Positions 1-9,200 of a DNA stretch of 14,519 nucleotides are shown one piece after another; within the stretch, counting starts at the first letter, position 1, and every line of letters begins with the position of its first letter. A model generated the notes under the pieces. The model ran no database searches and was not told where the DNA came from. It saw only the letters and a program-made list of their open reading frames with translations. Location of the stretch: positions 1 to 14,519 of the forward strand of contig JAGLDW010001273.1 in NCBI GenBank assembly GCA_023145395.1, read 5' to 3'. A program made the translations under genes and the position numbers. This DNA is from Lentisphaeria bacterium. GTDB lineage: Bacteria; Verrucomicrobiota; Lentisphaeria; Oligosphaerales; Lenti-02.

Positions 1-65
1 AGCAGCCCGGTTGGCGAAACCGAAAGGGCGCCTTGCACAGTGCGTTCATCCAAATATTCTGCCAT
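1..65 (-). CDS. 5' end of an unidentified gene (runs off left edge)
   Basis: The minus strand opens with ATG at 65 and stays open for 21 codons to the window edge, reading MAEYLDERTVQGALSVSPTG and onward. A purine-rich GAGAGAGG stretch lies about 4 nt before the ATG and can serve as a ribosome binding site. The visible residues carry no signal peptide and match no family I recognise. It lies 325 nt downstream of the beta-propeller gene on the same strand, so it may have its own promoter in that gap. The main doubt is length: 21 open codons alone are weak evidence, and the call rests on the start plus ribosome binding site. Confidence 0.4.
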   Translation of the reverse strand, partial: MAEYLDERTVQGALSVSPTGL

Positions 66-390
66 GATGCCTCTCTCTCTATTTGCAGTCCAAAACGATG
101 TGGCCGCGCGGAAAACCTGAGTTTCCGTGCAGGCACTAACTATGCCAATCCTAAAAGTGGATCATGATCCCTGGTTGTGCAAGGGGCAGACAATGCCAAA
201 AACAGATAAAACCTGCCGGAAACGCGCACAATTCTCAAGGATGCATTGTCTTGGGCCAGCCGCATGGATACGCTGCCAATAGCTTTTGTCGGTGAGGGTG
301 TGAGTCGGTCTTGGGGGCGGCACCCGGGCAGTGCTCAAGCTTGGCGTGCACGTTACCGACGCGGCGATTCGCTTGGAGAAAACAGCACAG
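66..390. other. Intergenic stretch without a convincing gene
   Basis: These 325 nt separate the stop of the beta-propeller gene from the start of the partial gene at the left edge. Open frames here give low-complexity, biased translations and have no good ribosome binding sites. I see one 12-bp palindrome (159-170) and no clear intrinsic terminator with a T-tract for the upstream gene. The stretch presumably holds the promoter of the left-edge gene, but no convincing -35/-10 pair could be picked. Confidence 0.5.
159..170. promoter_or_regulatory. 12-bp perfect palindrome, possible operator
   Basis: GGATCATGATCC is a perfect 12-bp palindrome about 94 nt upstream of the left-edge gene. Its size and symmetry suit a dimeric repressor such as a LacI-type regulator, but no regulator gene is visible and a palindrome of this length can occur by chance. 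The assignment is inference only. Confidence 0.2.
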
Positions 391-1683
391 CTATTCTCTA
401 TCAAGGGAATCCGTTTTGCTGTGTATTGCCGGTTTCTCTCCGGACCTGGCTCTTTGAACTATGTATGCACCGATCGGGCGTCCCGAAATGGCACCCCAGG
501 AGCTGGCCCACAGAACACGGTTTCCATCAGGCGAGGGAACAGCATGGGCTTCCGTCAGGTAGTCGATCATCTTCGTATGCAGGTGGGCGATACGTTCGAC
601 AGTCAAGCTTCCATCAAGTTTCACGGCGACAACCTCGTCCCAGTACGGCGCCCAGGACGGGCCTCGATGCTGATATGTCACATAGGCCCAACCGAGGCGC
701 TTGAGATTTCGCGTGGACGTGTGCCCTGCGTATCCTCCCGGTGTCAAGACGGTCACTTTGCCATCCCGCAGACGGCGCTTGATTACACGCCCATCGTCTG
801 GCTTGGACTTCGACCCCCCCACGGCAATGTCATCACCGTTCTCATCAATCGTGAGGTCATAGTGACTGGGACGTCCGTATGCATGCCAGAGCTTGCCTAC
901 CTTGTTTCCGTCAAGAGCATAAACCTGCGTCTGATCGCCACCATTTCGATGATTATTCCCGTCTATTTTTCCGTGAAGCACGATGTATCTTCCCGACGCC
1001 GATATGGAAATCCAGTCTATCCATTCGACATTGTTCAAGACCAGATCCGGATACTTTCGTTTGCTCTCCAGGTCGTAGGCGAATGCGATCCGGTCCCTCC
1101 CTTTCCTGCCATCGACGACAATCATCGTGCCATCGAGGGAGAGGTTCCCTTCTCCTAACCCTATTTGAAGCTCGGAATATCCCTCGAAACTGGCGACAGG
1201 CCACGCCTTGTCCTTTCGCACGTTCCAGTAACCAATGACGTTGTTCTTCACGTACACCATGATGTCGGGCATCTTCGGGTGCCATCGAGTCTCCGCCCCA
1301 GGGACGCTATTGCGCCCAAACAGCGGGGCATAGGTCGTGCCATCCAGAAATAGGTAGCTCGGGTAGCCGTGATGCTTGGCCAAGAGAAGCATCGACTGAT
1401 CGCAGTTCCAAGCCGCGCGCTTGGAGTAACCGTGACGTGCAATCTTGTTCCATTTCCCCTTGACGTTCTGGATATCGGTTCCCGGATCTCCTGTAATTCG
1501 AGTGATCATCGTTTTGAAAACAGGATCAACATACGTCTCCAGATAATCCGGTTTGGGAGTGCCTGGAATCACCACAGTGTTGGTGTGGAATACGGGACTA
1601 CCATCAGCCAGCGCCACGGACGCACAGAGGAAGAACAACAATGCCTGTCCGGAAAACCTATTTTGTATGGGCTGTTTTGTCAT
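391..1683 (-). CDS. Secreted beta-propeller (TolB/WD40-like) protein
   Basis: About 430 residues. An N-terminal signal peptide has a hydrophobic core (ALLFFLCASV) and a likely cleavage site after ALA-D, so the product is exported. The rest reads as repeated beta-strand blades with motifs such as SLDGTMIVVDG, SASGRYIVLHG, DENGDDIAVGG and, near the end, AHAVPSPDGNRVLWASSWG, the D-G turn pattern of TolB/oligogalacturonate-lyase-like seven-bladed propellers. No catalytic residues can be assigned, so lyase activity is not claimed. The ATGATG at 1686-1681 offers two starts; a GGGAG element is 4 nt from the first and 7 nt from the second, favouring the second. The longer open frame from 1752 would overlap the upstream gene. 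The start lies 22 nt after the stop of the glycosyl hydrolase-like gene, so the two are probably co-transcribed and act on the same extracellular substrate, likely a polysaccharide. Confidence 0.7.
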   Translation of the reverse strand: MTKQPIQNRFSGQALLFFLCASVALADGSPVFHTNTVVIPGTPKPDYLETYVDPVFKTMITRITGDPGTDIQNVKGKWNKIARHGYSKRAAWNCDQSMLLLAKHHGYPSYLFLDGTTYAPLFGRNSVPGAETRWHPKMPDIMVYVKNNVIGYWNVRKDKAWPVASFEGYSELQIGLGEGNLSLDGTMIVVDGRKGRDRIAFAYDLESKRKYPDLVLNNVEWIDWISISASGRYIVLHGKIDGNNHRNGGDQTQVYALDGNKVGKLWHAYGRPSHYDLTIDENGDDIAVGGSKSKPDDGRVIKRRLRDGKVTVLTPGGYAGHTSTRNLKRLGWAYVTYQHRGPSWAPYWDEVVAVKLDGSLTVERIAHLHTKMIDYLTEAHAVPSPDGNRVLWASSWGAISGRPIGAYIVQRARSGEKPAIHSKTDSLDRE

Positions 1684-1705
1684 CATTTTGCTCCCGGGAC
1701 GGTCG

Positions 1706-3883
1706 CTAGCCTGCGCTGACAATGTGAAAGATGCGCTCCAGCCAGCCAGCACCGTCGCGGGCGCGAATCTTCAGCTCGTGTTTTCCTTTCGGCAGTGCCG
1801 TGTCCCCATCGTTTCCCTGACTGCCGACCATGTAGGGGGGACCATCAAAATGGTGGATGCGCTTGCCGTCGAGGTAGATCTCCATTTCACCCATGGGGAT
1901 TCCCTCGAGCCACACATGCACTCGTTCCCAGCGGTGGTAGCCGGGAAGCCGGTTGGCTGGCGAGATGTGGATGCCCTTGCTGCGCCGTGGCCGCAGGCGG
2001 GCATCCTCCTCCCAGGATTGTCGCACCGCGGCGCTGCTGCGCAGCATGCGGATGGTGCGCCGGTTGGACGGGCTGGTGATGATCGGAGAATCGGCCTGGT
2101 AGATGTAGATTCCCGGCACGCCCTGCTCGTAGAGTTGTGCCACCCGCCAAAGAAAGAGGCCCGGCATGGGCAGACCCCAGCTCAGGGCATCGAGTTGCGG
2201 CAGCAGAATGCATTGGGTGTCGCGCACCGCCTTCTGATAGGGTGCAATGTCGAAATAGTGAAAACGCCCCTGAATGTTGCTGGGGCAGAGATAGTCGACC
2301 CAGCCTTCCCTGGCCCAGGTGGCGTAGTCGAAATCCTGCCACTGCCGCACGCCATGTGCCGGGAAACGAGTGAGGATGCGGATCTTCTCGTTGCGGGCCG
2401 TGGCGAACTCGTTCGCGAGACTGCGGAGTTCGCGAAAGAATGTGTTGCAGGTCTCCTTTGTGTCGATACCCCCGGGGTACCGACAGAAATCGATGGAAAT
2501 CCCTGTCGAACCAGCCTCCAAGGCCTCTCGGTACAGCGATAGCACAAACTCCCGCACCTGCGGCACCTCGTAACGTAGAGAGGAACCGCGCATCCAGTCT
2601 GGATGCTGCTTGGAGAAGTCGCTCTGCAGCGGCGATCCCGGATAGCAGTTCGTGGCGCCGAAATTGGCATGCACCGTCAAGCCCAGCTCGCGGCCGAACT
2701 TCAGCGTGGACTGCAGCGTGTTCGTGTATTGCTGCATGCGTCCCACATTGGTCGTCGTGGGGTGTTGGATGGCGCCGATGGGATCTCCCTGTGTCTGGTA
2801 GAGGAGTTGATCGGTCTGGCGCGTTTCGAACACCATCTTCATGCCGAAGCGACCGAGCTGTGTGTCGACGATCGACACATTCGCCTCCCGGTACGCATCG
2901 AGATACTCCCGGTGCCAGAAAACATCCTGCACATTGTCCGAAAAGGCGTAGCTGTAGGGTTCCCAGTACGCGGCCACAATCTTGTCCGGCTCCCCAAAGG
3001 ACGATTCCAGTTTGGCGACGGTCTCGGGGGTGATAGGCACCAGTTTCACGTAGTCCAGCGAGGTGGCGGCGGGGCCGGTGAAGGCATAGTTCTGGCGAAC
3101 AATGAGGTGTTGCCGGTCTAGGTCGGTCCATCTCCAAAGTTCTTCGCGAAAGGGCTGGTTTGTGCCGAGCCTGTCGCAGCGTTCGTCCCCGCTGAGGCGA
3201 AGCTTGACCCTGCCAAATGCGTACACATAGACGGCGTATGCTCCCTTGAGGTCGAGAGGGTAGGTCAGTTGCGGCAGATCGGCGCCGCCCGGGCCGTAGA
3301 GTCGCGTTCCACCCCGGGCAAACGGCGGCGCATCCGTGGCCGCACCGTCCTCGAGCAACCACTGTCCAGGCTTGCTCTCGGCGCCGATGCCCTGCTTCTG
3401 CATGACCTGGGTCCAGTCCTCCACATACACAACATCGGAGTTGTCCGCCTGCAGGCGAATCTGGTGCTGGGCGAGCTGCACATCGTCTTCGCCCATGATC
3501 TGAATGCGGAAATCCACATCGACTTTTCCTCCCGATTGGGCTTCGGGATAGGGATTGAACACGACCGTCCGCTCAAGACCCGCCGCGCGCCGCTCACTGA
3601 CCTCCCCGCGGATCCAAGGTGCCCAATCCTCCTTCCGAAGCAGCTCCCAGGCCGTGTCGGAGAGGAGTGGGTGGACGCGTGCCGCCTGCCAGTTGTCCGC
3701 GCCATGCGCCGTCCACACGCACCTCACCTTCACCTCGTCGGGAGATTTCTCCGGCACGCGGTAGGTGATGTGGAACAGTCTCGATAGCGGATCGATCTGA
3801 AAATTCACGGTGTTCTCCTCGCCAAATGCAACTCCAGCCACACTCGCCAACCCGACAATCATCCCAACCGACAATCGACTCAT
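1706..3883 (-). CDS. Secreted family-10-like glycosyl hydrolase (TIM barrel) with C-terminal Ig-like domain
   Basis: About 725 residues. The N-terminus has a short signal-peptide-like segment (SVGMIVGLASVAGVAFG). Residues about 25-150 look like a beta-sandwich, followed by a linker and second beta-rich part to about 290. Residues about 300-620 read as a TIM barrel: AAYWEPYSYAFSDNVQDVFW at its start, LGLTVHANFGATN in the middle, and the strand GISIDFCRYPGG near residue 465, which resembles the conserved FxRYP strand of bacterial glycosyl-hydrolase-like family 10 (GHL10) proteins. The last 85 residues form an Ig-like domain (RVHVWLEG... LDGKRI... KGKHELKIRARDGAGW). The substrate cannot be read from sequence. 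Two ATGs (3889 and 3883) compete; GAGGGA lies 2 nt from the first and 8 nt from the second, favouring 3883. It heads the unit with the beta-propeller gene and follows a repeat-rich spacer. Confidence 0.75.
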   Translation of the reverse strand: MSRLSVGMIVGLASVAGVAFGEENTVNFQIDPLSRLFHITYRVPEKSPDEVKVRCVWTAHGADNWQAARVHPLLSDTAWELLRKEDWAPWIRGEVSERRAAGLERTVVFNPYPEAQSGGKVDVDFRIQIMGEDDVQLAQHQIRLQADNSDVVYVEDWTQVMQKQGIGAESKPGQWLLEDGAATDAPPFARGGTRLYGPGGADLPQLTYPLDLKGAYAVYVYAFGRVKLRLSGDERCDRLGTNQPFREELWRWTDLDRQHLIVRQNYAFTGPAATSLDYVKLVPITPETVAKLESSFGEPDKIVAAYWEPYSYAFSDNVQDVFWHREYLDAYREANVSIVDTQLGRFGMKMVFETRQTDQLLYQTQGDPIGAIQHPTTTNVGRMQQYTNTLQSTLKFGRELGLTVHANFGATNCYPGSPLQSDFSKQHPDWMRGSSLRYEVPQVREFVLSLYREALEAGSTGISIDFCRYPGGIDTKETCNTFFRELRSLANEFATARNEKIRILTRFPAHGVRQWQDFDYATWAREGWVDYLCPSNIQGRFHYFDIAPYQKAVRDTQCILLPQLDALSWGLPMPGLFLWRVAQLYEQGVPGIYIYQADSPIITSPSNRRTIRMLRSSAAVRQSWEEDARLRPRRSKGIHISPANRLPGYHRWERVHVWLEGIPMGEMEIYLDGKRIHHFDGPPYMVGSQGNDGDTALPKGKHELKIRARDGAGWLERIFHIVSAG

Positions 3884-3937
3884 GTCCATGGTCCCTCTTC
3901 AAAATGTAGTTCGGACAAGAAAGAACTCTTATTTAAC

Positions 3938-3969
3938 CACGGAAACCACGGAATACACGGAATAGCACG
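3938..3969. repeat. Degenerate short tandem repeat (CACGGAA units)
   Basis: Four imperfect 9-11 nt units built on CCACGGAA/CACGGAATA/GCACGAAAAA stand in a row between the glycosyl hydrolase-like gene and the transporter gene. Similar 'ACCACGGAAACACGGA' tracts occur between genes in several environmental bacterial lineages; that statement is from memory. Translation on the minus strand gives the low-complexity FRVFRGFRG, so this is not a gene. Confidence 0.6.
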
Positions 3970-3999
3970 AAAAAAGACACGGGAGAATCGACGGGCACT

Positions 4000-4091
4000 C
4001 CGCGGACAGCGCAAATCATGGAGGGCGAGGCTCCGACGAGCCGGTCCCCCGTCGTCGGGCGCCGCGGACAGCGCAAATCATGGAGGGCGAG
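4000..4091. repeat. Direct repeat pair, 30 nt exact, 62-nt period
   Basis: The segment 4000-4029 recurs exactly at 4062-4091. Each copy runs on into a related GC-rich hairpin element: GGCTC-cgac-GAGCC after copy one and the diverged ACTCCCGGCGAGCC after copy two. This looks like a duplicated REP-like unit between convergently repeated modules rather than coding sequence. The hairpins lie downstream of the transporter gene (minus-strand reading) and could also stabilise or end its transcript. Confidence 0.7.
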
Positions 4092-4157
4092 ACTCCCGGC
4101 GAGCCATGTCTTGCAAACTGCGCGGAACATATCTCGGATGGGCTTTGAGCACTGCGC

Positions 4158-4182
4158 GGCTCAGCGGGAGCTTCGCCCTCCC
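4158..4182. repeat. Inverted copy of the REP-like element
   Basis: The reverse complement of this 25-nt segment starts GGGAGGGCGAAGCTCCCGCT and ends TGAGCC, the same module as the elements at 4020-4042 and 4082-4105 but in opposite orientation. Oppositely oriented copies flanking a spacer resemble the BIME arrangement of bacterial REP sequences. Translations of this motif (REGEAPAEP) are familiar as spurious small ORFs in other genomes. It lies only 38 nt after the transporter stop. Confidence 0.6.
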
Positions 4183-4220
4183 GGATCTGCGGAGTTCGCA
4201 CTGGGCTTGTCTCGCCATGC

Positions 4221-6230
4221 TCAGAAGATGAGCGGCGCCATCATCTTCTTGAGGATGGTGAACGAGACGGCGACCATGCCGATGAGCCCCATGCCGCAGG
4301 AGAACCCGGCTAGGAGAATGGGGGTGTACTTCATCCACATCTTTCCGAAGCGCTTGCGGAAGTAGAACCTCCCCACAACCGCGCCCATCAACTCCAGAAG
4401 GACGAAGGAGGGTGTTCCTTGTCCCAGCCCGCGAACCATGCCGAAAACGAGTAGGGTTGGGAGTCCCAGGAGGGAGAGGAACGCATAGGCGCCTGTGCCC
4501 GCCAGCACCCCCGCGCCAATGTACTTGGGACGCATTGCCTCCATGAAAAGCGACCCCCCCTCCATGGTCGAACTGAAGGTAAGGCACATGGTCTTCGCAT
4601 TCAGATCCCACATTTTCTGGGCGTAGGGGTAGGCGGCGGACGGCACCTCGGCCATGCCCCAGAGGAGCTGCGAGAAGAGAATCGAGGCGATAATGACGAT
4701 CGGTATGGTCACGAGCTGCGTCTTGATCTGGCTGATCACCTTGGTTCCCGTCAGCTCCAGAACCCGGAAGTTGACCGTGGCCACGCCGTAGTTGGGTATG
4801 GGCACGGGCGCAAACCAGATTTTCACGCCCCGGTAGCCGCTGAGAATGTATGTGGCCTCTTTGATGTAGGGGATGCGCAGCGCTTGCCCGCAGAGACCTT
4901 CCAACTTGGCCGTGGCGTAGCTGATGAGCGGGGTGAGAATCAACGCGTAGAAGACGAAGAACTTCCAGGGGAATCCTTCGATGAGCCAGCAGGATAGACT
5001 GATCCAGAAGACGTTGCTGAAGAGATAGATGCCAAGGGCGATGAAAATGGAGAAATCTCCGCGTTTGACATTGTTGGTGACCAGCTTCTGCCAGGCGCTG
5101 GGCGGTCTGTCGCCCAGTGTGCGTTCGTTGATCTGCGAGGCGGTGCCCCGTCGCCCTCGGATGGCGTTCCAGGCAGGTCTCAGGATCTTGCTGAAACTGA
5201 CCAGCGTGATGGCCAGGGTGAGGCCGAGCGAGAAGGAGAGATAGAAGTCCACGTTGTTGCTGTAGAGCGTGTTGATGACGTCCATCTGGTCGTTCCAGTG
5301 CGAGAGCACACCCCATTCGTAGAGAAGCGGATTGAAGGCCATGGTGAAAACCACGCCCAGAAAGCCTCCCACCACAGCCCAGAATGGCAACACCATGCCT
5401 TGGAAGAACCAGATGATGTTGAAACTGATGTTCACCCCGGTGGCCGGCCAGAATTTTGCGAAGGTCGGGGTCAGATCCACCCAGGGAATGGGCAGGAGCT
5501 GTATGGGTTTGTCGAGCACGGTTCCGGTGATGGCGGGCACCCCGATGTAGACTGCGCCGAAGAGCAGGCCCAGCACTCCTCCGATGGAGAAGCTGCGCCA
5601 GCGCCAGGTCTCGTTGTTCTCCTTGGTCTGTGCGAGTGCGGTGATGGCGGAGGCGGCGACGGGCGCCATGGGGAAGGGAAGTTCCTCCACATCGCTGGTG
5701 ATCCGGTAGAGCACGTAGCCCATCCCGTACTGGTCTAGACGGCTGACGAGCACGCCAACGGCCACCAGCAGGATGGGAAAAATCCAGGATCTGGTGAAGA
5801 AGGTGTGTCCCTCTCTGCGGATCACATCTGCGGAGGGCGCCCACCAGTCGGGAATCTGCTGCGCGATTCCCATGGCGTTGGCATAGTCCGACTGGACGAG
5901 GTACTGCCGCCACAAGAGGCCTTGGAAGGGCGCCATCATGGCGAGGCCAGCCATGAAGTAGAAGACGTAGATCTCCTGCATGCGCAGCTCTTGGAAGGAG
6001 CGGCGCGCGATCTCCGCAAAGAGGATGATGGTGACCCAGCGGGCGGCGCTCGCCATGTTCGCTTCCGGGCCGACCACCAGCGCCAGATACATGCTGCCGG
6101 GCATGATGAGGGCGCCGAGAAAGACGGCGCCGACGACGGTCTTCCAGGTGAAGCCGTCTTCGAAGACCTCCGGCGGTTCCATTAGCCGCCGGTATTCTTC
6201 AAGCTCTCGGTCGTGGCTTTTCCGTGCCAT
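4221..6230 (-). CDS. OPT-like 'peptide transporter' multispanning membrane protein
   Basis: 669 residues with about 12-14 hydrophobic segments, the first at about 31-53 and the last at about 636-660. A short charged N-terminus (MARKSHDRELEEYRRLMEPP) precedes GFTWKTVVGAVFLGALIMPG. It strongly resembles proteins named 'peptide transporter' or OPT-like in planctomycete-type genomes, for instance in MYLALVVGPEANMASAARWV, GLGYVLYRITSD-like (here MGYVLYRITSDVEELPFPMAPV) and IPIPWVDLT. The name is by resemblance; substrate and direction of transport are not shown by the sequence. The start at 6230 is fixed by an AAGGG ribosome binding site 5 nt upstream and lies only 2 nt after the stop of the giant permease, so it is the last gene of the four-gene operon. 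It may move a product handled by the ABC complex, or be a separate uptake protein that is co-regulated with it. Confidence 0.75.
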   Translation of the reverse strand: MARKSHDRELEEYRRLMEPPEVFEDGFTWKTVVGAVFLGALIMPGSMYLALVVGPEANMASAARWVTIILFAEIARRSFQELRMQEIYVFYFMAGLAMMAPFQGLLWRQYLVQSDYANAMGIAQQIPDWWAPSADVIRREGHTFFTRSWIFPILLVAVGVLVSRLDQYGMGYVLYRITSDVEELPFPMAPVAASAITALAQTKENNETWRWRSFSIGGVLGLLFGAVYIGVPAITGTVLDKPIQLLPIPWVDLTPTFAKFWPATGVNISFNIIWFFQGMVLPFWAVVGGFLGVVFTMAFNPLLYEWGVLSHWNDQMDVINTLYSNNVDFYLSFSLGLTLAITLVSFSKILRPAWNAIRGRRGTASQINERTLGDRPPSAWQKLVTNNVKRGDFSIFIALGIYLFSNVFWISLSCWLIEGFPWKFFVFYALILTPLISYATAKLEGLCGQALRIPYIKEATYILSGYRGVKIWFAPVPIPNYGVATVNFRVLELTGTKVISQIKTQLVTIPIVIIASILFSQLLWGMAEVPSAAYPYAQKMWDLNAKTMCLTFSSTMEGGSLFMEAMRPKYIGAGVLAGTGAYAFLSLLGLPTLLVFGMVRGLGQGTPSFVLLELMGAVVGRFYFRKRFGKMWMKYTPILLAGFSCGMGLIGMVAVSFTILKKMMAPLIF

Positions 6231-6232
6231 GT

Positions 6233-9200
6233 CTACCCTTCGGCTTGCTGGTTGTGGAGGACGGTTTGTCCCTTCTCGGAGAAGGCGGCGTGTTCGCCGG
6301 GCTCGAGATTGCGCCAGTGCAGGAGATAGGTGCGCAGTTTCTCGAGGAACGGTCTGTTGGTGGCGGCCCAGTTGCTGTCCTGTCCCGAGAGGCGGGCCAC
6401 ATCCATGGCGATGCGGTAGGCTTGGACGCGTTCGTCGTACTCGGCGTTGAAGACGAGTCGCTGGGTCACCCCCAGGTCAAAGGGCGCCAGGGCGACGTTG
6501 TAGGTCATTCCGTAGGTGGGCCGCTCCTTGTCGTCCGTGCCCGTGCGGGTGGCTTCGTGCTCGGCGATCAGGTCGCCGAAGGAGGCCTCCGTGAAGCGTG
6601 AGAAATATTCATTGAGGTAGCCGATGAGACCGACGACGAGATCTGGCTGGTAGATGAAGGGGAAGACGATGTTCATGCGGTTCCCATCGGTGGGCGGCAT
6701 GGACCATTTTCGTTTGCCGGAGGGCACTGCGGATTTGGTGGCGATCATGCAGGGATAGAGCGTGGAGAGCAGCACGATGGCGATTGTGAAGAGAATCACG
6801 TAGACGACGCTGAGAGAGGAGAAGTTGAGGTTGATGTCGGTGATGAGGCCCGTTCGGGTGAGCCCGATGCTGGTGAGCTGTCCGATGAGGTATCCACCGA
6901 CGGATCCGATGACGCTGTAGACGAAGGATTCGGCGAGGAAGAACATGCCGATGTGGGTGGGGTTGAGCCCGACCGCGTTGAAGATGGAGATCTCGGCTTT
7001 CCGCTCGAACACGGATCCGAGCATGGTGTTGAGGATGATGGTGCTGGAGATGAGCAGGGGGATGATGAGGAAGGCCAATCCGCCGATGCTGGTGCGGTAG
7101 CCCTCGCCGATGTAGTAGACTCCGCGTGCAGTCTTGCGGTCGGACACTGCGCCGATCTGGAAGGGCTTGGTGCTGGACATGTAGAACTTGGTCGCGTTGG
7201 TGACGGTGAGCAGTTCGTCCACAGCGGTCCACAGGGACACGTCCTCGTTCAGCTGGACCGACACGCTGTACAACTGGGCGCCGAAACGGCGCGAGGTCTC
7301 GATGGGCATGAGCAGGAGCATGGACAGATCGACGTAGAACACACCCGAATCCCCCTCGTCGTCGTCACTGATCATGGCCTCGAGATCATCCGCGCCTCCT
7401 CCAGGCTGGACAAGCAGCGCTTTGATGGGCATGAGCGGATGCTGGTTGAGATCATGGATGTGCCGGAACTCCTCGTCGCGCAGAATGCCGACGACCCGCA
7501 GGCTGTGGTTGGCAAAACGCACGGTGGCGCGTCCGCAGTCCCCGGCGCCGATGCCGAGGGACTTGGCGAGGGCGGAGGGAAGGACCACTTCGTCCGCGTC
7601 GTCGGCGGAGAAGAACGCCCCCGCGACCATGGGCATGGGGGCGATGAAACCGTCCTCCGCAACCGAAAGTCCGAGCACGGCGTCGATGGATGCTTCTCGT
7701 TGATCGCCAATGATCTTGTAGGGAATGGTCTGGTCGCTGCTTTTGGGAGGCAGTAGCCAGCGGCGCTGCACGATGGTGCCCCTGTCGGCAAAAAGTTCGC
7801 GAAACGTGCGGGCCGTCGCCTCGTCCATGCGGCTGTTTCCAGGCCACGTGTAGAGCAGCCCCGTGTAGGGGGCGCGCTTGCTGCGGGTGACGACCGTGGG
7901 GCTGAGATTCTTCGACACGCTTGTGAAGGCGAGCATGGTGAAAGTGACGAGCACGACCGTGGCGGTGGTGAGGGTGGTGCGCAGGCGCCGGCGCTTCATG
8001 TTGTTGACGCCGATGAGCATGGCCTCCTGACCCACCATCGAGTAGTCGGCGGTACCCGATTCCATGCCGGGGTGCGTGCGGAAGAGCAACTGCATCTCGC
8101 CCTCGAAGCGACCGTGCAGGATCTTGATCACGAAAAGGCCCAATCCCATCATGACAAAGGCGATGAAGATGGCTTCGGGCGCCTGGGCGATGCGGAAGGC
8201 GGGATGAATGTTCCGGAACACGGCGAAGGTGATGACAAAAAGTCCGGCGAAGGCGACCATCTCGGTCTCGATGCGCTTGAACTTGAACAGCAGTTTCTCA
8301 AGGAAAAAGCAGAATGGCAGCATCAACGCCAGGTAGCAGACGACTGCTTTGAGCATGTCGTTGGTGATGGCGGCCATGCGGGAGTAGGCCTTCATGTGGG
8401 CGCCGAGCGCCTCATGGAGTGCGCGCAGGAAACCGAGATGATTGTTGGCGGCGCGGGTGTCCCGCACCTGCTCAAGCGCTTTGTCTCCCCGGTCGAGGAA
8501 GGTTTGCGCGAGGTCGTCGGTGACTCCCTGCAGAGTCTGCATGCGGTGCCGGTTGAGCGTCGCCATGTCCTCCACGGCAGTGGCGAAGAAGTCGCTTCCG
8601 AGTTGCTCCGGGGTGTCGAAGCCGACTCCGGATGGGTCTTCAAGCGAGGCGTTGAGTGCTAGGACCATGTCACTGGTGAGCAGTTTGAGGGGCTCGTCGT
8701 GTTCCGCGTAGATGGCGGTCGGCCCGTTCATCCGCGCGAAGCTCTTCTTGGAGAATGTGTCGGTCGCCCCTGCGAGTCCGTATTTCTTGGGTGCCGCGTT
8801 GATGCGTCCGTTAAGCACTTTGTAGGTCTGGACCCCGATCCCACGCACGCCGATGGCGGCCGTGTTGTCGCGGGCAAACACGGGGAACTCCTGGCAGTGG
8901 AACAGAGCCAAGAGCTTGCCGGGGGTGTTGCGCCCGATGCCGGAGGTCATCTTGTTCTCCGCATCGCCTGCGTCGATCGCGTGATCGACCGTCCGGAAGG
9001 TTTCGTCGTAGTGAAAGGCATTGGTGAGCAAGGAACTGGCAGTCACGCCGTAGAAGGACCAAGTGGCCCGTTCGTCCGTCAGCGCCGTGTGCGCGTTGAC
9101 CACATCCCCCCCGATGATGGGGGTGGGAGGCATTCTCGAGTCATGCATCACGATGACGGAGCCTGGAACGGGGAGCTGGGGAAGAACCGAGGCGGAGAAG

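Noticed and set aside
162..404. 80-codon minus-strand ORF near the left edge
   Set aside because: It overlaps the end of the beta-propeller gene, lacks a ribosome binding site and has a biased, unrecognisable composition.
1887..3362. Long open frame of 491 codons overlapping the glycosyl hydrolase-like gene on the same strand
   Set aside because: It is a shifted-frame shadow caused by high GC; its translation is rich in Arg, Pro and His with no family pattern, whereas the other frame has signal peptide, barrel and Ig motifs.
3938..4091. CRISPR array
   Set aside because: Only two exact copies exist, with diverged flanks and a 32-nt interval that itself holds part of the repeat module; no cas gene is visible.
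3933..4201. Small ORFs in the repeat spacer (translations with FRVFRGFRG or REGEAPAEP)
   Set aside because: These are translations of intergenic repeats and have no ribosome binding sites or conserved protein character.
4078..5913. Long open frame of 611 codons overlapping the OPT-like gene
   Set aside because: It is a shifted-frame shadow; the overlapping frame shows a coherent series of membrane segments and a coupled start.
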